Part shown: positions 16,985 through 28,245 of the stretch, piece by piece
How the letters are laid out: each line of letters opens with the position of its first letter
How positions within the stretch are numbered: the stretch's first letter is position 1
Assembly (NCBI RefSeq): GCF_021044425.1
Contig: NZ_JAJNEC010000004.1
Coordinates: 310,001-374,000, forward strand
Length of the DNA: 64,000 nt
Direction: 5' to 3'
Source of the DNA: Niabella pedocola
Lineage (GTDB): Bacteria; Bacteroidota; Bacteroidia; Chitinophagales; Chitinophagaceae
Program-made: the position numbers and the translations under genes
The notes under the pieces: model-generated
Databases searched by the model: none
Told to the model about the DNA's origin: nothing
What the model saw: only the letters and a program-made list of their open reading frames with translations

Positions 16985-18049
16985 TTATAACTCATTTTTC
17001 AGTGAAGCCATATCGATCACAAACCGGTATTTGACATCCCCTTTCAACATGCGTTCATATGCCTTGTTGATATCCTGTATCGCGATCAATTCAATATCTG
17101 AGGTAATATTGTGCCTGCCACAGAAATCCAGCATTTCCTGTGTTTCCGCAATGCCGCCGATCATGGAACCTGAAAAACTTTTGCGCCCGGGGATCAGGCT
17201 GAAGGGCGCAACAGGAAGCGGTTCTTCAGGTGCTCCAACAAGCGTCAGTTGCCCATCTCTTTTCAGCAGCCGCAGGTAGGCGTTTATATCGTGTTGGGCA
17301 GACACACAATCCAGGATAAAATGCAATGTTCCGGCATTGCGCTTCATTTGCTCCTCATCGTTCGAAAGGATTACTTCGTCTGCCCCCAACCGTTTTGCAT
17401 CTTCTGTTTTTGAAGCAGAAGTAGTGATCACTACTACATGAGCGCCCATTGCCTTGGCTAATTTTACACCCATGTGCCCCAAGCCACCGATCCCCACAAT
17501 GCCTACCTTTTTACCCGGACCAACCTTCCAGTGCCTTAAGGGGGAGTACGTGGTAATGCCGGCGCAGAGCAGCGGAGCTGCTGCCGCCAGGTCCAGGTTT
17601 TCCGGCACGCGCAACACAAAATCCTCATCCACTACCACCCGTTCAGAATAGCCTCCAAAGGTTTGTATCCCCAGGTGCTTGTCTGGTGCATTATAGGTGC
17701 CGGTCATGCCGTTTTCACAATACTGTTCCAGCCCTTCCTTACAGCTTTCACATTCCCTGCAGCTGTCTACCATACAGCCAACGGCAGCTAGATCGCCTGC
17801 TTTAAATTTCGTAACGCCGCTACCCACTTTGGTAATGCGGCCGACAATTTCGTGACCGGGTACATTCGGATAAATGGTTCCGGGCCATTCGTTCCGGGCC
17901 GTATGGATATCGGAGTGACATACGCCGCAATACAGGATGTCGATCTCCACATCTTTTGCATTTACCTCCCTGCGCTCAATAGATATTTGTTTTAAATCCG
18001 CTTCCGGCGCTTCTGTCCCGAAAGCTTTAACTGTATGAGTATTCATCAT
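16985..18049 (-). CDS. NAD(P)-dependent alcohol dehydrogenase (cinnamyl-alcohol/YahK type)
   Basis: A 354-residue zinc medium-chain dehydrogenase reducing aldehydes. Catalytic zinc region CGVCHSDIH and PGHEIVG; structural zinc Cys cluster in MVDSCRECESCKEG; Rossmann motif GIGGLGHMG. The residues after the second strand (TTSASK) lack an acidic residue and fit NADPH use, as in the YahK/YqhD-related broad-range aldehyde reductases. It is the last gene of the leftward nine-gene cluster, 12 bases after the cupin lipoprotein. With the aldo/keto reductases it points to aldehyde detoxification (inference). The hairpin at 16850-16881 probably ends the transcript. Confidence 0.88.
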   Translation of the reverse strand: MMNTHTVKAFGTEAPEADLKQISIERREVNAKDVEIDILYCGVCHSDIHTARNEWPGTIYPNVPGHEIVGRITKVGSGVTKFKAGDLAAVGCMVDSCRECESCKEGLEQYCENGMTGTYNAPDKHLGIQTFGGYSERVVVDEDFVLRVPENLDLAAAAPLLCAGITTYSPLRHWKVGPGKKVGIVGIGGLGHMGVKLAKAMGAHVVVITTSASKTEDAKRLGADEVILSNDEEQMKRNAGTLHFILDCVSAQHDINAYLRLLKRDGQLTLVGAPEEPLPVAPFSLIPGRKSFSGSMIGGIAETQEMLDFCGRHNITSDIELIAIQDINKAYERMLKGDVKYRFVIDMASLKNEL

Positions 18050-18061
18050 TTGTTTTTAAGA

Positions 18062-18571
18062 TTATTTAGTATGTACTTCGTTATATTCTTCTTCAGTTAC
18101 CGGTTGCAGCCAGGTTACCTGCACATCCTCTTTATAGTTGGTAATGGCGATATGCACCATTTTACCGGTAGCTGTAGCACCGTGCCAATGTTCCACGTTT
18201 TCAGGAATGTTTACAACATCGCCTTTTTTGATCGACTGGGCCGGTTTGCCCTTTTCCTGGTACCAGCCGGTTCCTTCTGTAACAATTAAAACCTGGCCTT
18301 TGGGATGCGTATGCCAGTTGGTTCTCGCTCCTGGCTCAAAAGTTACGGCCCCGGCGGAAAATTCGTTATTTTTATCTTTTCCGACCAACGGTGTCAGGAA
18401 AGCGTCGCCACTGAACCATTCGGCGGGCAGCTGCTGCCCCCTTGGAAAAAGGGTTGTTTCATTTTGCGTTGTCATATTATTCCGATTTTTATTGTTATTG
18501 CAAGCTGTAAAATTAATTATTATACCAACAAACAGTATTGCCCCTATAAATCTTAATGAGATCTTCATCAT
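18062..18571 (-). CDS. Cupin-domain lipoprotein
   Basis: A 169-residue cupin protein exported as a lipoprotein: hydrophobic N terminus ending in a lipobox (NFTAC), then an Asn-rich tether and a single cupin domain. Metal ligands are visible in WHTHPKGQ and later HWHG. It ends with EEEYNEV, as does its paralogue at 19663-20070 (EEYYNV), which lacks a signal peptide. So this cluster has one envelope and one cytosolic copy of the same cupin. Small cupins of this family often accompany aldo/keto reductases and carboxymuconolactone decarboxylases. The reaction is unknown. It lies 6 bases after the hydrolase gene. Confidence 0.8.
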   Translation of the reverse strand: MMKISLRFIGAILFVGIIINFTACNNNKNRNNMTTQNETTLFPRGQQLPAEWFSGDAFLTPLVGKDKNNEFSAGAVTFEPGARTNWHTHPKGQVLIVTEGTGWYQEKGKPAQSIKKGDVVNIPENVEHWHGATATGKMVHIAITNYKEDVQVTWLQPVTEEEYNEVHTK

Positions 18572-18577
18572 AAGATA

Positions 18578-19651
18578 TTATTTCAAATGCGCTTTAAAAA
18601 AGGATTCCAGTTTATCAAAAGGAATTAAATCCGTCTTATCATACAAATCCACATGTCCGGCTCCTTTAACATAGAGCAGCTCTTTAGGCTCTGCCGCCCG
18701 CTGATAAGCATCCTCGCTGAACTCTTTTGAATGAGCCTGATCACCTGTAATAAAAAGCATCGGACGTGGTGAAATTGTTTCGATGTCGTTGAACGGGTAG
18801 AAGTTCATAAACTTGGTATTGCTGCTCAATGTGGGATGTGTTGTTAATGCGAGCGAGCTGCTTTTGGGGGTGTATGCTCCTCTCGGCGTACGGTAGAACG
18901 CGTAGAACTCCCGCTGTACAGGATCTGTGTTTGCATCTAACTGGTGGCAGGTGCCACTGGTATATTGGGTTTTGCCGCCTTCAAATTCTGTGTAGCGCTG
19001 TTCGGCGGCTTCAGCAATGAGCTGTTTTCTTTGTTCCGGTGTTTGCGATTTATTCAGCGCATTGCGATTCGCCGCGCCCATATCATACATGCTCACCGTG
19101 GCAATTGCTTTCATACGCGGATCAATCTTGGCAGCACTGATGACAAAGCTTCCACTTCCGCATACGCCAATGATGCCGATCCTGTTCCTATCAACAAACA
19201 AACGCGTACCCAGGAAATCAACAGCCGCACTGAAATCCTCCGCATAAACATCGGGTGCTACCACCTGCCTTGGTGCACCGGCGCTTTCTCCCCAGAAAGA
19301 TAAATCAATGGCCAGGGTGATAAACCCGCGATCTGCCATGTTGGAAGCGTAAACATCGGCACTTTGTTCTTTAACAGCACCCATCGGGTGTCCTACGATA
19401 ATGGCGGGGTGTTTCCGGTTCCTTTCCAGACTTTTTGGTATAAACAAATGACCGGCAACATCCATGTTGTATTGATTCTTAAAAGTAACCCGGTATACTT
19501 CTACTTTATCACTTACTTTAAAGGTGGTGTATTTTTCAGTTGATATCTGTATCATGGTTACCTTCTTAGAGGCTTGCCTATCCCGTTGCTGTGCGCCGGC
19601 TTGCCACATGAGCATAAGGGATACAGCTGTGGTCATTAATAATTTCTTCAT
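18578..19651 (-). CDS. Exported alpha/beta hydrolase (dienelactone-hydrolase-like)
   Basis: A 357-residue alpha/beta hydrolase with a signal peptide (1-20, cleavage near AGAQ), so periplasmic. The nucleophile elbow reads GVCGSGS, giving a Cys or Ser nucleophile as in the dienelactone hydrolase / YcjY branch rather than the classic GxSxG. The acid and His region is FITGDQAHS and GAGHVDLYD. HPMGAVKEQ forms the oxyanion area. It probably hydrolyses a small ester or peptide-like substrate. It lies between the two cupin genes, 11 bases after one and 6 before the other, and is surely in the same operon. Confidence 0.8.
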   Translation of the reverse strand: MKKLLMTTAVSLMLMWQAGAQQRDRQASKKVTMIQISTEKYTTFKVSDKVEVYRVTFKNQYNMDVAGHLFIPKSLERNRKHPAIIVGHPMGAVKEQSADVYASNMADRGFITLAIDLSFWGESAGAPRQVVAPDVYAEDFSAAVDFLGTRLFVDRNRIGIIGVCGSGSFVISAAKIDPRMKAIATVSMYDMGAANRNALNKSQTPEQRKQLIAEAAEQRYTEFEGGKTQYTSGTCHQLDANTDPVQREFYAFYRTPRGAYTPKSSSLALTTHPTLSSNTKFMNFYPFNDIETISPRPMLFITGDQAHSKEFSEDAYQRAAEPKELLYVKGAGHVDLYDKTDLIPFDKLESFFKAHLK

Positions 19652-19662
19652 TCGTACGTTTT

Positions 19663-20070
19663 TTATTTCACATTGTAATACTCCTCATCCGTAACCCTTT
19701 CAGACCAATCTGCCAATCCGTTTTCTGTATTCGGCAGCATATAGATCTGAGTCACACTGCGGTCTTGTGAAGCACCGTGCCAATGCAATATTCCGGGCGG
19801 GCATTTTATGACATCACCCTTTCTGACAACCTGAACAGGGCCACCTTTTATCTGGTGATAGCCTACCCCATCCAAGACAATAATTATTTGACCGCCCGGA
19901 TGGGAATGCCAGGCATTTCTTGAACCGGGTTCAAATTTCTCAACACCCACTGCCGTTGTATATATGGAATCTTCATCAACCAGTTTGTTATGCCAGGCAG
20001 TTCCTGTAATAATATCTGAAGGCAGCCTTTCACCTTTCTCAAAAATGGCCTCTTTATTTTGTTCACTCAT
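19663..20070 (-). CDS. Cupin-domain protein, cytosolic
   Basis: A 135-residue single-domain cupin without signal peptide. Ligand motifs are WHSHPGGQ and LHWHGA. It aligns with the lipoprotein cupin two genes downstream, including the EEYYNV tail, so the two are paralogues sorted to different compartments. I chose the ATG at 20070 (MSEQNKEAIF); an upstream in-frame extension gives an unlikely N terminus and overlaps the previous gene. Its start is 13 bases after the cyclophilin-like stop. Function is likely metal-dependent binding or decarboxylation of a small molecule, not proven. Confidence 0.8.
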   Translation of the reverse strand: MSEQNKEAIFEKGERLPSDIITGTAWHNKLVDEDSIYTTAVGVEKFEPGSRNAWHSHPGGQIIIVLDGVGYHQIKGGPVQVVRKGDVIKCPPGILHWHGASQDRSVTQIYMLPNTENGLADWSERVTDEEYYNVK

Positions 20071-20083
20071 TTTGTACTGGTTT

Positions 20084-20554
20084 TTATTGTTCCACCTCAA
20101 TCTTTACAGTAACCGAACCTTTTACGCTAAAGACTTCTATTCCACTTATAATTTTACCCAGTGAAATCAAGCCGCTGGAATAACCGAAATCCTTATAGAA
20201 AATGCATATATTGCCCCAGGGTGCGTAATAGGCAATATCGCCAGCGGATGGATCAAAACCATCAGGAGCATTTTTCGCGGATAGCTTTTTGGACAGCGTT
20301 GCTATCTTTTCCGTTTGATTATAATCTTCCAATTCCAATGTTACCGGCAGCAAAGTTGCAAAATCCCTGCTGGCCGGGTTATCATACAAAACGGCTGAAG
20401 CGGTCTTCCCGCCGATGGTTATTTTCAATTTCATGCTGTCCTTTTTTAAATTATTACTTTCTTCTTGCCGAATGTTCACGGGATTGCCCGTGTTACAGGC
20501 ATATAGCTGCGTATAGGTTAAAATAATAATGACTGTATAACATAGCTTCCTCAT
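20084..20554 (-). CDS. Cyclophilin-like fold lipoprotein
   Basis: A 156-residue protein with a signal peptide ending in LYAC, a likely lipobox, then a cyclophilin-like domain of the PF18050 type. Diagnostic segments are ITIGGKTASA, LYDNPASRDFA, LPVTLELEDY, YYAPWGNI and FYKDFGYS. These domains adopt the cyclophilin barrel but are not known prolyl isomerases. They often lie beside flavodoxin, aldo/keto reductase and AraC genes. The ATG at 20554 gives a normal signal peptide (MRKLCYTVII); the frame continues upstream into the acetyltransferase gene. It directly abuts that gene, whose stop ends at 20556. Confidence 0.8.
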   Translation of the reverse strand: MRKLCYTVIIILTYTQLYACNTGNPVNIRQEESNNLKKDSMKLKITIGGKTASAVLYDNPASRDFATLLPVTLELEDYNQTEKIATLSKKLSAKNAPDGFDPSAGDIAYYAPWGNICIFYKDFGYSSGLISLGKIISGIEVFSVKGSVTVKIEVEQ

Positions 20555-20555
20555 C

Positions 20556-21122
20556 TTATTCAATGCTTTTAAGAATTTTAGCAGGGATGCCGCCAACGAT
20601 CGTGTTATCAGGAACATCTTTTGAAACGACCGCTCCGGCAGCCACGATGGCGTTTTCACCAATGGTCACCCCCGGCAGGATCGTGGCATTGGCACCAATC
20701 CAGGCATTCTTTTTTATGTGGATATGCCCCACTGTCAGATAATGCCTGTTTTCCGGTGCTACCGGGTGCCCTTCCGATAATAAACAGACCTGGGGAGCGA
20801 TCTGTACATTGTCTTCAATGGTAATACCGCCCAAATCCAAAAACGTACAACCGAAATTGATAAATACGTTCTTGCCGATCCGGGTATGCTTTCCGTAATT
20901 GATATACAAGGGCGTAAACACTGCGACGGATTCATCAATTTCGCTATTCGTGATCCGGCTTAATAAATCTCTTATCTCAGCAGGATCAGCCGAGTTGTTT
21001 ATCTGTACGAGCATTTTTTTTGTAGCATAGGAAGCTTCCCTCAATTTATAACCATCCGGATCATCTGATGATATGATTGCTCCATTTCTCAATCGCTCAA
21101 AAATATCTGTTGCTGTTTTCAT
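20556..21122 (-). CDS. Hexapeptide-repeat sugar O-acetyltransferase
   Basis: A 188-residue member of the maltose/galactoside/nodulation O-acetyltransferase family, using acetyl-CoA. The N-terminal helical part (about 1-60) is followed by a left-handed beta helix built of hexapeptide repeats ([26 protein letters not shown]). The catalytic His is in LSEGHPV. The C-terminal [13 protein letters not shown] is typical. The true acceptor in this family is often unclear and some act as general thiogalactoside acetylators. It is in the middle of the carbonyl-stress-type cluster, 90 bases after the AraC gene. Confidence 0.88.
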   Translation of the reverse strand: MKTATDIFERLRNGAIISSDDPDGYKLREASYATKKMLVQINNSADPAEIRDLLSRITNSEIDESVAVFTPLYINYGKHTRIGKNVFINFGCTFLDLGGITIEDNVQIAPQVCLLSEGHPVAPENRHYLTVGHIHIKKNAWIGANATILPGVTIGENAIVAAGAVVSKDVPDNTIVGGIPAKILKSIE

Positions 21123-21212
21123 CCGCTTTTCATTTATACAGCAAAATTAAAACTTGAGCTCCGCAGCGGGTTTGCTGCAAGGCTCAAGTTTCTTTGCTCA
21201 GGAGCTCATTTT

Positions 21213-22049
21213 CTATAACAGCCCCACTTCAGCGGGCGGAACGCCATATTGCCTTTTAAAGGCGGTAGAAAAATGAGAAAGGTTTTTAAATCCAACTTCG
21301 GTATATACGTCCTGTACTTTTTTGCCCTCTTCCTTTAATTTAATATAAGCTGTTTCCAGCCGCCGTTTGATCAGCCATTTTTGCGGGGTAAGATTGCTGA
21401 TCTTGCCAAAGTCCCTTTTAAAGGTGGCCAGGCTGCGGCCGGTATAGGACGCGATCTGCTCCATCGTAAGCTCATCCATGTAATTGTCATTAAGAAATTC
21501 CATGATATCCATTTTCCAGGGCTCGGTAAAGTCGAACAGGATGGGAAAGAATATTTCCGACTGGTTGAGCAACGCATAGATCCCTTCCTGTAATTTCAAA
21601 TGGGCTACCCCGTCTGATGGTTTCAAGTTTTCATCAAAATAGGGCGTCAGGGATTGGAACAGGCTGATAATGTCGGCCCGTGGTTTTATCCGAAATACAT
21701 TTTCTTCGGGGATCGGTACTTTTTCAGGCAGATCGGCCTTACTCAGTTTGCTGTAAAATTCTCGTAGTAAGATGCGATTAAATGTGAGGGAGATCCCTTT
21801 GTACAACGCGTCTCCTTTGCTGTTCTTGTACATCATCAGCCGGTGATTGCGCCGGATAAACGCACATTCCCCGGCCTGTATCGTAATTTTTTTATCCCGG
21901 TCTTCGATTACCTGTTCGCCGGAATACAAATAAAGCAGCACATGCTCGGGAGTAGCGTGCACACATTTTTCGCTGTAATCGGAAAAACAGGAAAGGAATA
22001 TGCCCGAATAATTGATCGTTCTTAATTTTTCTGCCTGCTTTTCCTCCAT
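21213..22049 (-). CDS. AraC-family transcription regulator
   Basis: A 278-residue regulator. The N-terminal half (about 1-160) looks like an effector-binding cupin-type domain. The C-terminal double helix-turn-helix has MEQIASYTGRSLATFKRDF and, later, VGFKNLSHFSTAFKRQYG with PPAEV. It lies inside the cluster it may control, on the same strand as the acetyltransferase and the aldo/keto reductases, with 90-110 base gaps on both sides. These gaps could hold its binding sites. Its N-terminal sequence differs from the AraC protein at 24486, so two different signals probably feed into this locus. Confidence 0.88.
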   Translation of the reverse strand: MEEKQAEKLRTINYSGIFLSCFSDYSEKCVHATPEHVLLYLYSGEQVIEDRDKKITIQAGECAFIRRNHRLMMYKNSKGDALYKGISLTFNRILLREFYSKLSKADLPEKVPIPEENVFRIKPRADIISLFQSLTPYFDENLKPSDGVAHLKLQEGIYALLNQSEIFFPILFDFTEPWKMDIMEFLNDNYMDELTMEQIASYTGRSLATFKRDFGKISNLTPQKWLIKRRLETAYIKLKEEGKKVQDVYTEVGFKNLSHFSTAFKRQYGVPPAEVGLL

Positions 22050-22159
22050 AGTACGCCAAATGTCAATTTAGAATGCAGCAAAATTAATCATTCCGTCACA
22101 GGTCGTCATTGTTCTGCGGCTCATTTAATATTGCTGACCGGCTCACTTTAGATTCAAGC

Positions 22160-23293
<1,134 letters not shown>

Positions 23294-23345
23294 GCCTATT
23301 ATTATTAGGTTGTGATTAATAATGTAACAACAACGGCTAGGGCCG

Positions 23346-24341
<996 letters not shown>

Positions 24342-24485
24342 TTAATTTGATACTGCAAATTTCCGGTCTGGAAATGAGGCTATTGGTATACAGATTACTG
24401 CTTTTACTACCATTATTACGGATCGGATGCGGGGAAGAGCGCCTGTTATCAGGGAGTTTGTAATTTTACATTAGAAAACAGGGAT

Positions 24486-25379
24486 ATGGAAAGAGCGATC
24501 ACCTTTAATACCGTTCATGATTATAATGTCTTTAACAATAATGCTACGCTGCATCCGCTGGTAAGCGTTGTTGACCTTAATAAGGCAGCACCAAGATCGG
24601 GTCACCGGATGACCTTTAATATTTTTTGTGCCGTATTGAAGCAGGTAAAATGCGGAGATATCCTGTATGGCAATCAAACTTACGATTACCAGGAGGGAAC
24701 CCTGGTATTTTTTGCGCCCGGGCAGGTAATCGATGTAGCAAACCCCGAAGTTTATCAACCGACCGGAACGGCATTAACGTTTCATCCGGACCTGCTACTC
24801 AATACACCGCTTGGAAAGCGAATGCATGCGTTCAGCTTTTTTTCTTACCAAACAAATGAAGCGCTTCATCTGTCAGAACGGGAGAAAAAGATCATACTGG
24901 AATGCTTTGATAAAATCACCTACGAATTGACTCAGTCCATTGATAAGCACAGTAAAACACTGATTGCTTCCAATATTGAACTGTTTTTAAACTATTGCAC
25001 CCGTTTTTACGACCGGCAATTTATTACCCGCGAAAATGTTAACCAGGGTATCCTGGAAAAATTTGAAGAACTGTTAAACCGTTACTTTGCTTCTGAAAAA
25101 CCACAGCTCACCGGCCTGCCTTCGGTTGCTTATTGTGCTAACGAACTGCATTTGTCCGCCAACTATTTTGGGGACCTTATAAAAAAAGAAACGGGAAAAT
25201 CCGCCCAGGAATACGTTCAAAGCAAAATAATTGATGTAGCCAAAAACAAAGTTTTTGACGTTAACAAAACCATCAATGAAATTGCTTACGAATTGGGCTT
25301 CAAATATCCGCAGCATTTTACGCGCCTGTTTAAACAAAAAGTTGGTGTAACGCCAAATGCGTACAGGCGTTTGAATTAA
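24486..25379 (+). CDS. AraC-family transcription regulator
   Basis: A 297-residue regulator, divergent from the aldo/keto reductase operon. The N-terminal half resembles AraC_binding cupins (YDYQEGTLVFFAPGQV). The C-terminal HTH pair is recognisable from LHLSANYFGDLIKKETG and LGFKYPQHFTRLFKQKVG, ending PNAYRRLN. This subfamily is commonly encoded next to aldo/keto reductases and short-chain dehydrogenases in Bacteroidota. It probably senses a carbonyl or electrophile and activates the cluster through sites in 24330-24485 (inference). Confidence 0.9.
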   Translation: MERAITFNTVHDYNVFNNNATLHPLVSVVDLNKAAPRSGHRMTFNIFCAVLKQVKCGDILYGNQTYDYQEGTLVFFAPGQVIDVANPEVYQPTGTALTFHPDLLLNTPLGKRMHAFSFFSYQTNEALHLSEREKKIILECFDKITYELTQSIDKHSKTLIASNIELFLNYCTRFYDRQFITRENVNQGILEKFEELLNRYFASEKPQLTGLPSVAYCANELHLSANYFGDLIKKETGKSAQEYVQSKIIDVAKNKVFDVNKTINEIAYELGFKYPQHFTRLFKQKVGVTPNAYRRLN

Positions 25380-25744
25380 GAACCGTTTCTTTTTCCCTGC
25401 AAAGGGTTCCCGATTTCGCTATCGGGCGCCCTTTCATTAGGAGATCATTTTTACATTCTTTTTCATTGAAATATGCTGTAAAATTAAATTTTCAAACCAA
25501 ACATACCCGGTAATTCAAAAATCTTTACCACACAATTTCTAACTATCATACTCAACCCCTTACAGCACTTAACATCAACATTAATGATACATCTCCTATT
25601 CAGTCTTTTATCAAAAAAGGAATTAAAATCCTGTGGGCAGCAAGGTCTGTTCGGGTCATTATGCGTTGGCACGATTTTCCGTATGCCTAGATGCAATCTT
25701 TAGGGATTGCCTTTTAATCCGATCAACTTTAAAATTGGCCCGAA
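25380..25744. other. Intergenic gap, mostly featureless
   Basis: About 365 bases between the AraC gene and a small orphan frame. It contains one clear hairpin (25401-25434) just after the AraC stop. No convincing coding frame or promoter was seen in the rest. Confidence 0.4.
25401..25434 (+). terminator. Interrupted hairpin after the AraC gene
   Basis: Two stacked stems: AAAGGG/CCCTTT outside and CCCGAT/ATCGGG inside (6 pairs each), with a TTCGCT loop and a 2x2 internal loop. It lies 22 bases past the stop. The T tract after it is weak, so it may instead be an intergenic repeat element. Confidence 0.5.
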
Positions 25745-25996
25745 ATGGAAACCGATACTTTAAAAGTGAAGTTTCTCAACCGGAATACGATTTTGATGAA
25801 TATAAAATCAAAGCTGGATATCGTAAACTGGATGACAAAGAATGACTATGATATAACGGTGGTTGAACCCGTCAATAAGTTTATGAAGGCGTATTCCGAA
25901 CGGAAGCATTTATTTGATAAAATCAACATCAGATATGATAATGCCGACAATTTTGTTTCAGATCTTGTTACCCATAAGATCATCGAATTTCGATAG
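25745..25996 (+). CDS. Small orphan protein, possibly a fragment
   Basis: An 83-residue frame (METDTLKVKF to HKIIEFR) with an ATG start and no secure family. The segment IVNWMTKNDYDITVVEP is reminiscent of the C-terminal end of WYL-domain regulators, which would make this a remnant of a larger gene, but the match is weak. The surrounding 365 bases upstream show no remaining domain. It could be a real small protein or a decayed gene. Confidence 0.3.
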   Translation: METDTLKVKFLNRNTILMNIKSKLDIVNWMTKNDYDITVVEPVNKFMKAYSERKHLFDKINIRYDNADNFVSDLVTHKIIEFR

Positions 25997-26079
25997 TTCA
26001 CTCCGGCTTTTGGATCGTATATGAAATCTTTCCACTGCGTCACCGCTTTACACATGTCCGGTCCTGAAACCTGCAATGG

Positions 26080-27576
26080 TTATTTTTTGGGGTCTATTGT
26101 TCGAATAATATTAATTGCATTTTCATTCTTTGGGTTTAGCTGTACCGACTTCCGATACATCGAAAGTGCTGCCTCTTTCCTATTTACTTTCAGCAACACC
26201 TCTGCATAACTGTCATAAGTATTGAAACTTTCAGGGAATAACAGCGTGTTCAGTTTTAACACCTCCAGCGCCAGCTCGGATTTATGATCCTCAAATAGCT
26301 TAAGGCCGTAAAAATTCAACTCGCCTTCATCCAATGTAAATGCTTCCTTTGTTCTTAAGGTATGAAGTAAAGCCACAGCGTCATTTGGCCCCTCATCAAG
26401 CAATTTACGTACATAGGCCAATGCTATCGATCTTTTGTAGGTAAATGGCTTCCCGGAAAGTATAAGACACACTTCAGGCGCAATGGAGGCATTCTGCATA
26501 TTGTCGATTGTTATGACCACTTGTTGCTTAGCTATATTGTGTAGTAAAAAGGCATTGATACCAGGTATACCACCGCTGTGAAATACTACCTTACCACCGG
26601 TGGTATCCTGAAAAATAAACCAGCCCAGTCCATAGGCTGCTTTGTCGATTCCTGCTCTGAAATAAGGTATGGTTCCGTCCTTCAACCGAACGGGAGTGAA
26701 CATCAGCTGTAAACTGCTGGCAGATACCAGTTTGCCGGCATGCAGCGCCTGGTCAAAAAGCAGCATATCCTCCGTGGTGCTAACGATATTTCCCTGGCCA
26801 ACAATACCCGCCCAATTATATATCCATTTACGCAATTCAGGCCGCGCCTCCAGCTGCTCCGGCGTATTTGCATAAGGCGTTGACTTCAGGTAAGGGGTCG
26901 CCTGAAGCTTTTTGACTGTTAAAAGATTCTCCGACGTTTGAAGCAGCGTATTTTTCATGCCGGCAGGCTTAAAAATATATTTCTCCAGATATTGAGGAAA
27001 CGTCATTTTGCTGACCTGTTCTATTAACAATGCCAGCAAACAGTAATTGACATTGGAGTATTCATACCGCTGTCCCGGTGAAAAATGCAAGGGTCTATAA
27101 AATAGTTGCAGCTGCGGAATTACATCGCTGTTCGAAACAATATGTTCAGGGTTCTTCTCCAACAAGGGGGTAAACAGTTCTTCAGTATTGGGCAGTCCGG
27201 AAGTATGTGATAACAGTTGCCGGATCGTAATACTGTCAAAAGGAAATTCCGGGAGATACGCTTTTAACTTATCGTCCAGTTTTAATTTCCGTTTTTCAAC
27301 AAGTTGTAAAACGGCCGTCGCTGTAATGGGTTTTGATACAGACGCAAAATTAAAGCGTGTACTCTTTTTGTTCGGTATTTGGCCGGCAACATCCGCAAAT
27401 CCAAACGCGTGCTCATAGATCTTTAATCCTCTTTCTGATACCAATACATTACCATTAAGTTTCCCGTCTTCAGATAGCCGCGTAAAAAAAGTATCCAACC
27501 GGGCAGCGGGAGATTGTGCAAATAGAGCAGATTGCGTCAGCAATAATCCTGTCGTAAGGAAATATACAAGTTTCAT
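26080..27576 (-). CDS. Exported serine hydrolase (beta-lactamase/PBP fold) with C-terminal repeats
   Basis: A 498-residue protein with signal peptide (1-20, LFAQ) and a class C beta-lactamase/DD-peptidase domain. The nucleophile motif is SVSK in FASVSKPIT; the second motif is YSN in YEYSNVNY; the third is FHSGGIPG, replacing KTG by HSG as in esterase-like members. The C terminus (about 400-498) holds TPR-like helices (LNTYDSYAEVLLKV and LSMYRKSVQLNP). Such proteins cleave D-amino-acid peptides or small esters in the periplasm and rarely give antibiotic resistance. A related gene lies upstream at 28246-29592. Confidence 0.87.
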   Translation of the reverse strand: MKLVYFLTTGLLLTQSALFAQSPAARLDTFFTRLSEDGKLNGNVLVSERGLKIYEHAFGFADVAGQIPNKKSTRFNFASVSKPITATAVLQLVEKRKLKLDDKLKAYLPEFPFDSITIRQLLSHTSGLPNTEELFTPLLEKNPEHIVSNSDVIPQLQLFYRPLHFSPGQRYEYSNVNYCLLALLIEQVSKMTFPQYLEKYIFKPAGMKNTLLQTSENLLTVKKLQATPYLKSTPYANTPEQLEARPELRKWIYNWAGIVGQGNIVSTTEDMLLFDQALHAGKLVSASSLQLMFTPVRLKDGTIPYFRAGIDKAAYGLGWFIFQDTTGGKVVFHSGGIPGINAFLLHNIAKQQVVITIDNMQNASIAPEVCLILSGKPFTYKRSIALAYVRKLLDEGPNDAVALLHTLRTKEAFTLDEGELNFYGLKLFEDHKSELALEVLKLNTLLFPESFNTYDSYAEVLLKVNRKEAALSMYRKSVQLNPKNENAINIIRTIDPKK

Positions 27577-28245
27577 CTTATTTCAGTTTCCTGACTGTTT
27601 AAATATGCGTATACCAGATAAATGCGATTTAGTTTTTTTATGCTGCCGATGCTGTCTGTCTATCAGGCACCCCTAATTTCACAAAATTTATTACAGCCGT
27701 CTTTATCATTGCGCTATTCCGCTGCTATTGATCAGCCGATCTCCGGTGGTTTTGCCCGATTGCCTTTGCCAACTAATTATATAATCATTTAGATCTTGAA
27801 ATTCCGGAAACTTATGGTCAATAGTGCGCAATAATATGCCAACTTACTAAATAGTTGGTTACTAGCACACCTGATTATCTGTAACACCTGTTATTGTCCA
27901 TTAACGCACAGAAAACGTCCGTTTTTGATACAAGGTTGTCTGAACAAGCTGCTATCAGACGCAGTACAATGGCAACTAATGGGTACAACAATCAAAAGTA
28001 ATTCATTCAAAACTGGATCGCGCATGAACTTAAAGGATACCGTTTCCAAGAAAGCAACTTCCCTTCATAGAATTATACCAACATACTGCGCTTACCATTG
28101 ACAGGTGAGGAGCTGTAAATCTTTTCTGAAACGAATCTTGATGCAGCAAAGATGTCAGCGTTTTTGAGGAACGACTATATTCTCATGTACAGCGCTCCTG
28201 AACTGATCCTATCCGCAACAATGAGTGTGTTTGCTTGTCAGCATT
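27577..28245. other. Long intergenic gap between two serine hydrolase genes
   Basis: About 670 bases with short broken frames only and no recognised protein. It has an imperfect inverted repeat at 27839-27858. The length and lack of structure suggest decayed sequence, but I cannot name what it was. Confidence 0.4.
27839..27858. repeat. Inverted repeat, possible operator
   Basis: CCAACT (27839-27844) and AGTTGG (27853-27858) around an A+T-rich centre that also contains ACTAAATAGT. The size fits a repressor operator, but no regulator gene is adjacent. Confidence 0.25.
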
